A stretch of 64,000 bases of DNA from Pyrocephalus nanus (lineage: Eukaryota > Chordata > Aves > Passeriformes > Tyrannidae). Location: assembly GCA_038380795.1 (NCBI GenBank), contig CM076269.1, positions 1,054,001 to 1,118,000 on the forward strand. Reading direction: 5' to 3'. The notes beneath the pieces were generated by a model. The model saw only the letters and a list, made by a program, of their open reading frames with translations. It had not been told where the DNA came from and did not search any database. Within the stretch, counting starts at the first letter, position 1. Every line of letters begins with the position of its first letter. The position numbers were made by a program, and so were the translations under genes. This document shows, in pieces, positions 61,368 to 64,000 of the stretch.

Positions 61368-64000
61368 TCCTCCCCTTCCTCACAGGAATTCTTTCTGACA
61401 AGGGAATGATAAATATTCCAATGTATGGAATTGTTGGAAGTGTCTGCACAACTGTAAACACAACAGACCTAAACCCAATCAGCGTTTCATTTAGCAAATG
61501 GGAGCGAGATATATAGACCTTCTTTTCTTTTCCAGAGGTGATGGGCTTTTAAGACCTTCATTTATAAACAGAGCTTATGCATATTGAAGACTTAAATGAA
61601 ATTTGCGTTGGTTTTCGTTTGCTGTGTTTACAGAGAGACAATTGCTTATATGGGGATTTTAGTAATAATTTAAATGTGAAGTGGATTAACTAGATGTAAG
61701 TCAGTTAATGCAGTAAACAAAAGACCCAGGCAGATACAGTCTTGTTATGTATTTCACAGCCCCTCTGCAGAGAACTGCAATAAATGGGTAAATATGCACC
61801 CAAAACAAGGGGCAGCCCAGGGCACGGAGCATCAGCCCCTGCACCGGCTCCCTGCAGCCCGAAACCTGACACTGTTTGCCCTCCGACTCACTCCTAAGCC
61901 CTCGGGTTTACGTGTTTTTTCGGGCCACATCAGAGAAAAGCAGTGTGAAATCGCCTGAAAGCCTCTTTATAAATAAGACTTATGATATGGACCAATTCTG
62001 TTGTTGAAAGACTGAGAGAAATGCCCTTGAGGACTGCAAGAACCGTTTTGCAGGGCTCCTGCTGAGATGGGGGTTTGTCTCTGTCTAATGGCTGATAACT
62101 TCAAAAAACAAACAAACAAACAATCACTCCCAGCTTCCTCTGCTGACTTAAGTCTGTCTGGTTTACTTTTGTTCAGCTAACAATAATATATATACAATAG
62201 AAAATATCCTTTCCTTAGAGATCTTGGTTATGTTTTTACTAAAACATTGCCTCTTTTTTAAGATCTGCCTTGCTCCCTGAAACTTTTAACGTCCTGGGAC
62301 AAATTCCAACCTGGCTGTGTGGGTGTGGCTGCACTGAAGGCCAGGGGAGGTGAATCCACTAAAATAACAGGTCTGGATTCAGCCCAGGCACCTCATGAGC
62401 GTGGTTGTGTAAGGCAGGTGCTACTGGTCTTGTGTTGTTCCTGGTGTTCTGTGAAACAAACTGAGACAAGTGAGGCTCACTAATCCAAGCAGAGGTTTCA
62501 AACTGACCCTGAATATTTATTTAAACCCAGCCTCAGTTGTTCCTGGGAGCTTGAAGAGCCATTTCATACAGACAGAATAGTAGTTCAGGGATAATTGTTC
62601 ATTTTCTCATGAAAACAACTACAATAAAGTGCTGGAAAAGATGGATCCTGCCCAATTCAGTACTCAGATGACCTCCAGATGTGCCTCATTTATAAGAAAT
62701 AAACATAATCTGTGGTAAGAAATGTCTTTTTCTCTCTTTTTAATGTTAAAGCCTGGAAAATTCCAGGTTCTCACCAAGACTCAAGAGTGTTTCAAATCAC
62801 ACCAAATGCACTCTCTCCTGAGCTCATGCCTGACTATCAATGTACAAACAGCCTTTAAAATTGACATTCTCAGCAGTGCCATCTCACACACCACCATCCC
62901 AGTGCCTGTTGCTGCTGCTGATGGTGCTCAAATGAGGGGACACCTGCAGTGCCCCCCAAACATGTGAAGCACTGGTTCTCCAACCTTTGGGAGACTCTGC
63001 TTAGAAATTCTGCTTTCTCAAGGTTCACCTTTTGGGAAAGTTTGTCCAGTGCAGCAGCTGATTATGCAACAGCCTTCAGGACTCCCGTGGTAACACTCGG
63101 GATCAGTCATTAGGTTATGTAATGCTCTCTGCTTACAAAATAATTAATAATACAATCCCCACTTCTGAACTCACAGTTTCTATTTCTTTAGTATTTATTT
63201 TATTTTGGATAGGGAAAAAAAGGGGTTGCAGAGATAATTATATCTTATGTCAACCTACTTCAAGTGCAAAGCTTTTTTTTTTAGTTTTTGTTAACATGGG
63301 TTATGGCTTTTGAACCACGCTGAAACAATTTTAGGTTGGCTTACTGGCTTTCCACTAAGTGAAGTTTAAAACCTTCTTTTTTGAATGGCAACTTTTTTCT
63401 TCAGTTCTAGTTAAAGATCTTGACAAATATATTGGCCTTTTAAGTACAGTGAGTGAAATATTATCCAAGACACTGTAATTTGTTTAGTGGAAAACAAGAT
63501 GTAGCCATAGCTATACCTACATGTGTACCTATCTATTGGGTACCCAGAACCTTGATTGGAAATTAAATGATGCTTAGGACAAATTTAGACTGAAATATGG
63601 ATGAAAGAAGTGCAAAACTAATCTACATTGAGGGTTCATTGATCAGTTTGCTACTGATTAACATCAACTCCCTTAATTGAAACCTACAACGTTCCTTAGC
63701 AGAGAAGCTGGAAAGCCACTGAGTTTGGATGACAACTTTTTCATTAACCCAGTGACAAAATTCCTACCCAGTGGGGTCAGTTCAAGGTCATCACATGTAG
63801 GAAATGTTTGGGTGATTCAGGCAGCAGAACATCTTTCCGTGGTTGTTTACCAGCATCTTTCACCCTTGCTGCACACAAAGCACTTGTTAACTTCTGTAAG
63901 GGGTTCTTCAGGGAAGGTTCTCCTGCTCAGACTCGAATACTTTTGAGTTTGCCTGGAGGATTCTGTGAAACTGTGAGATAATTTGAAAAATCACATCTAG
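61368..64000. other. Noncoding sequence, right edge
   Basis: No gene supported. Positions 61510-61800 are single-copy with many TAAT, ACAAT and TTTAAA cores, and 61800-61930 is a GC-richer, mildly CpG-bearing patch. A (CAAA)n tract lies at 62103-62122. Open frames at 62722-62967 and 63677-63946 (+) have no recognisable domain. Confidence 0.45.
62103..62122 (+). repeat. (CAAA)n microsatellite
   Basis: Four to five CAAA units after a short A run. Confidence 0.85.

Overview
The window is vertebrate nuclear DNA and most likely from a bird. The best evidence is two truncated CR1 retroposon tails (39154-39295 and 43603-43664), the dominant LINE family of birds. The rest fits: low interspersed-repeat density, a sharply bounded CpG island, long AT-rich noncoding tracts, and one very old MIR-type SINE. 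Nothing is bacterial, viral or organellar: there are no operons, ribosome binding sites, tRNA or rRNA genes, or CRISPR arrays. No complete protein-coding gene can be supported. Almost every open frame is a chance frame in GC-rich DNA, a frame through a homopolymer, or a frame through a tandem repeat.

Layout. 1-13.8 kb is AT-rich unique sequence whose + strand looks richer in A and C than in T and G. It holds two candidate minus-strand exons (5358-5468 and 5746-5805), each with an acceptor, a donor and an open phase-0 frame. 13.8-14.35 kb is a cluster of homeodomain-type, TCF/LEF-type and nuclear-receptor-type cores. 14.69-16.55 kb is a CpG island with a consensus minus-strand splice donor at 15027, long A tracts, a CCCCT tract and a perfect 8-copy 22-bp minisatellite. 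17-32 kb is AT-rich with + strand T and G in excess, the opposite skew to the left flank. A six-copy 51-bp minisatellite lies at 31991-32296. 32.3-64 kb is gene-desert-like DNA with the CR1 and MIR remnants, an 18-bp perfect palindrome and many homopolymers.

Interpretation (inference). The island is probably the promoter and noncoding first exon of a gene transcribed leftward on the minus strand, with most of its body beyond the left edge. The switch of strand skew at the island suggests divergent transcription, with an unannotated RNA going right, and/or a replication origin. The gene cannot be named from this sequence. Regulatory density and the surrounding desert are typical of developmental transcription-factor loci, but that is not proof.
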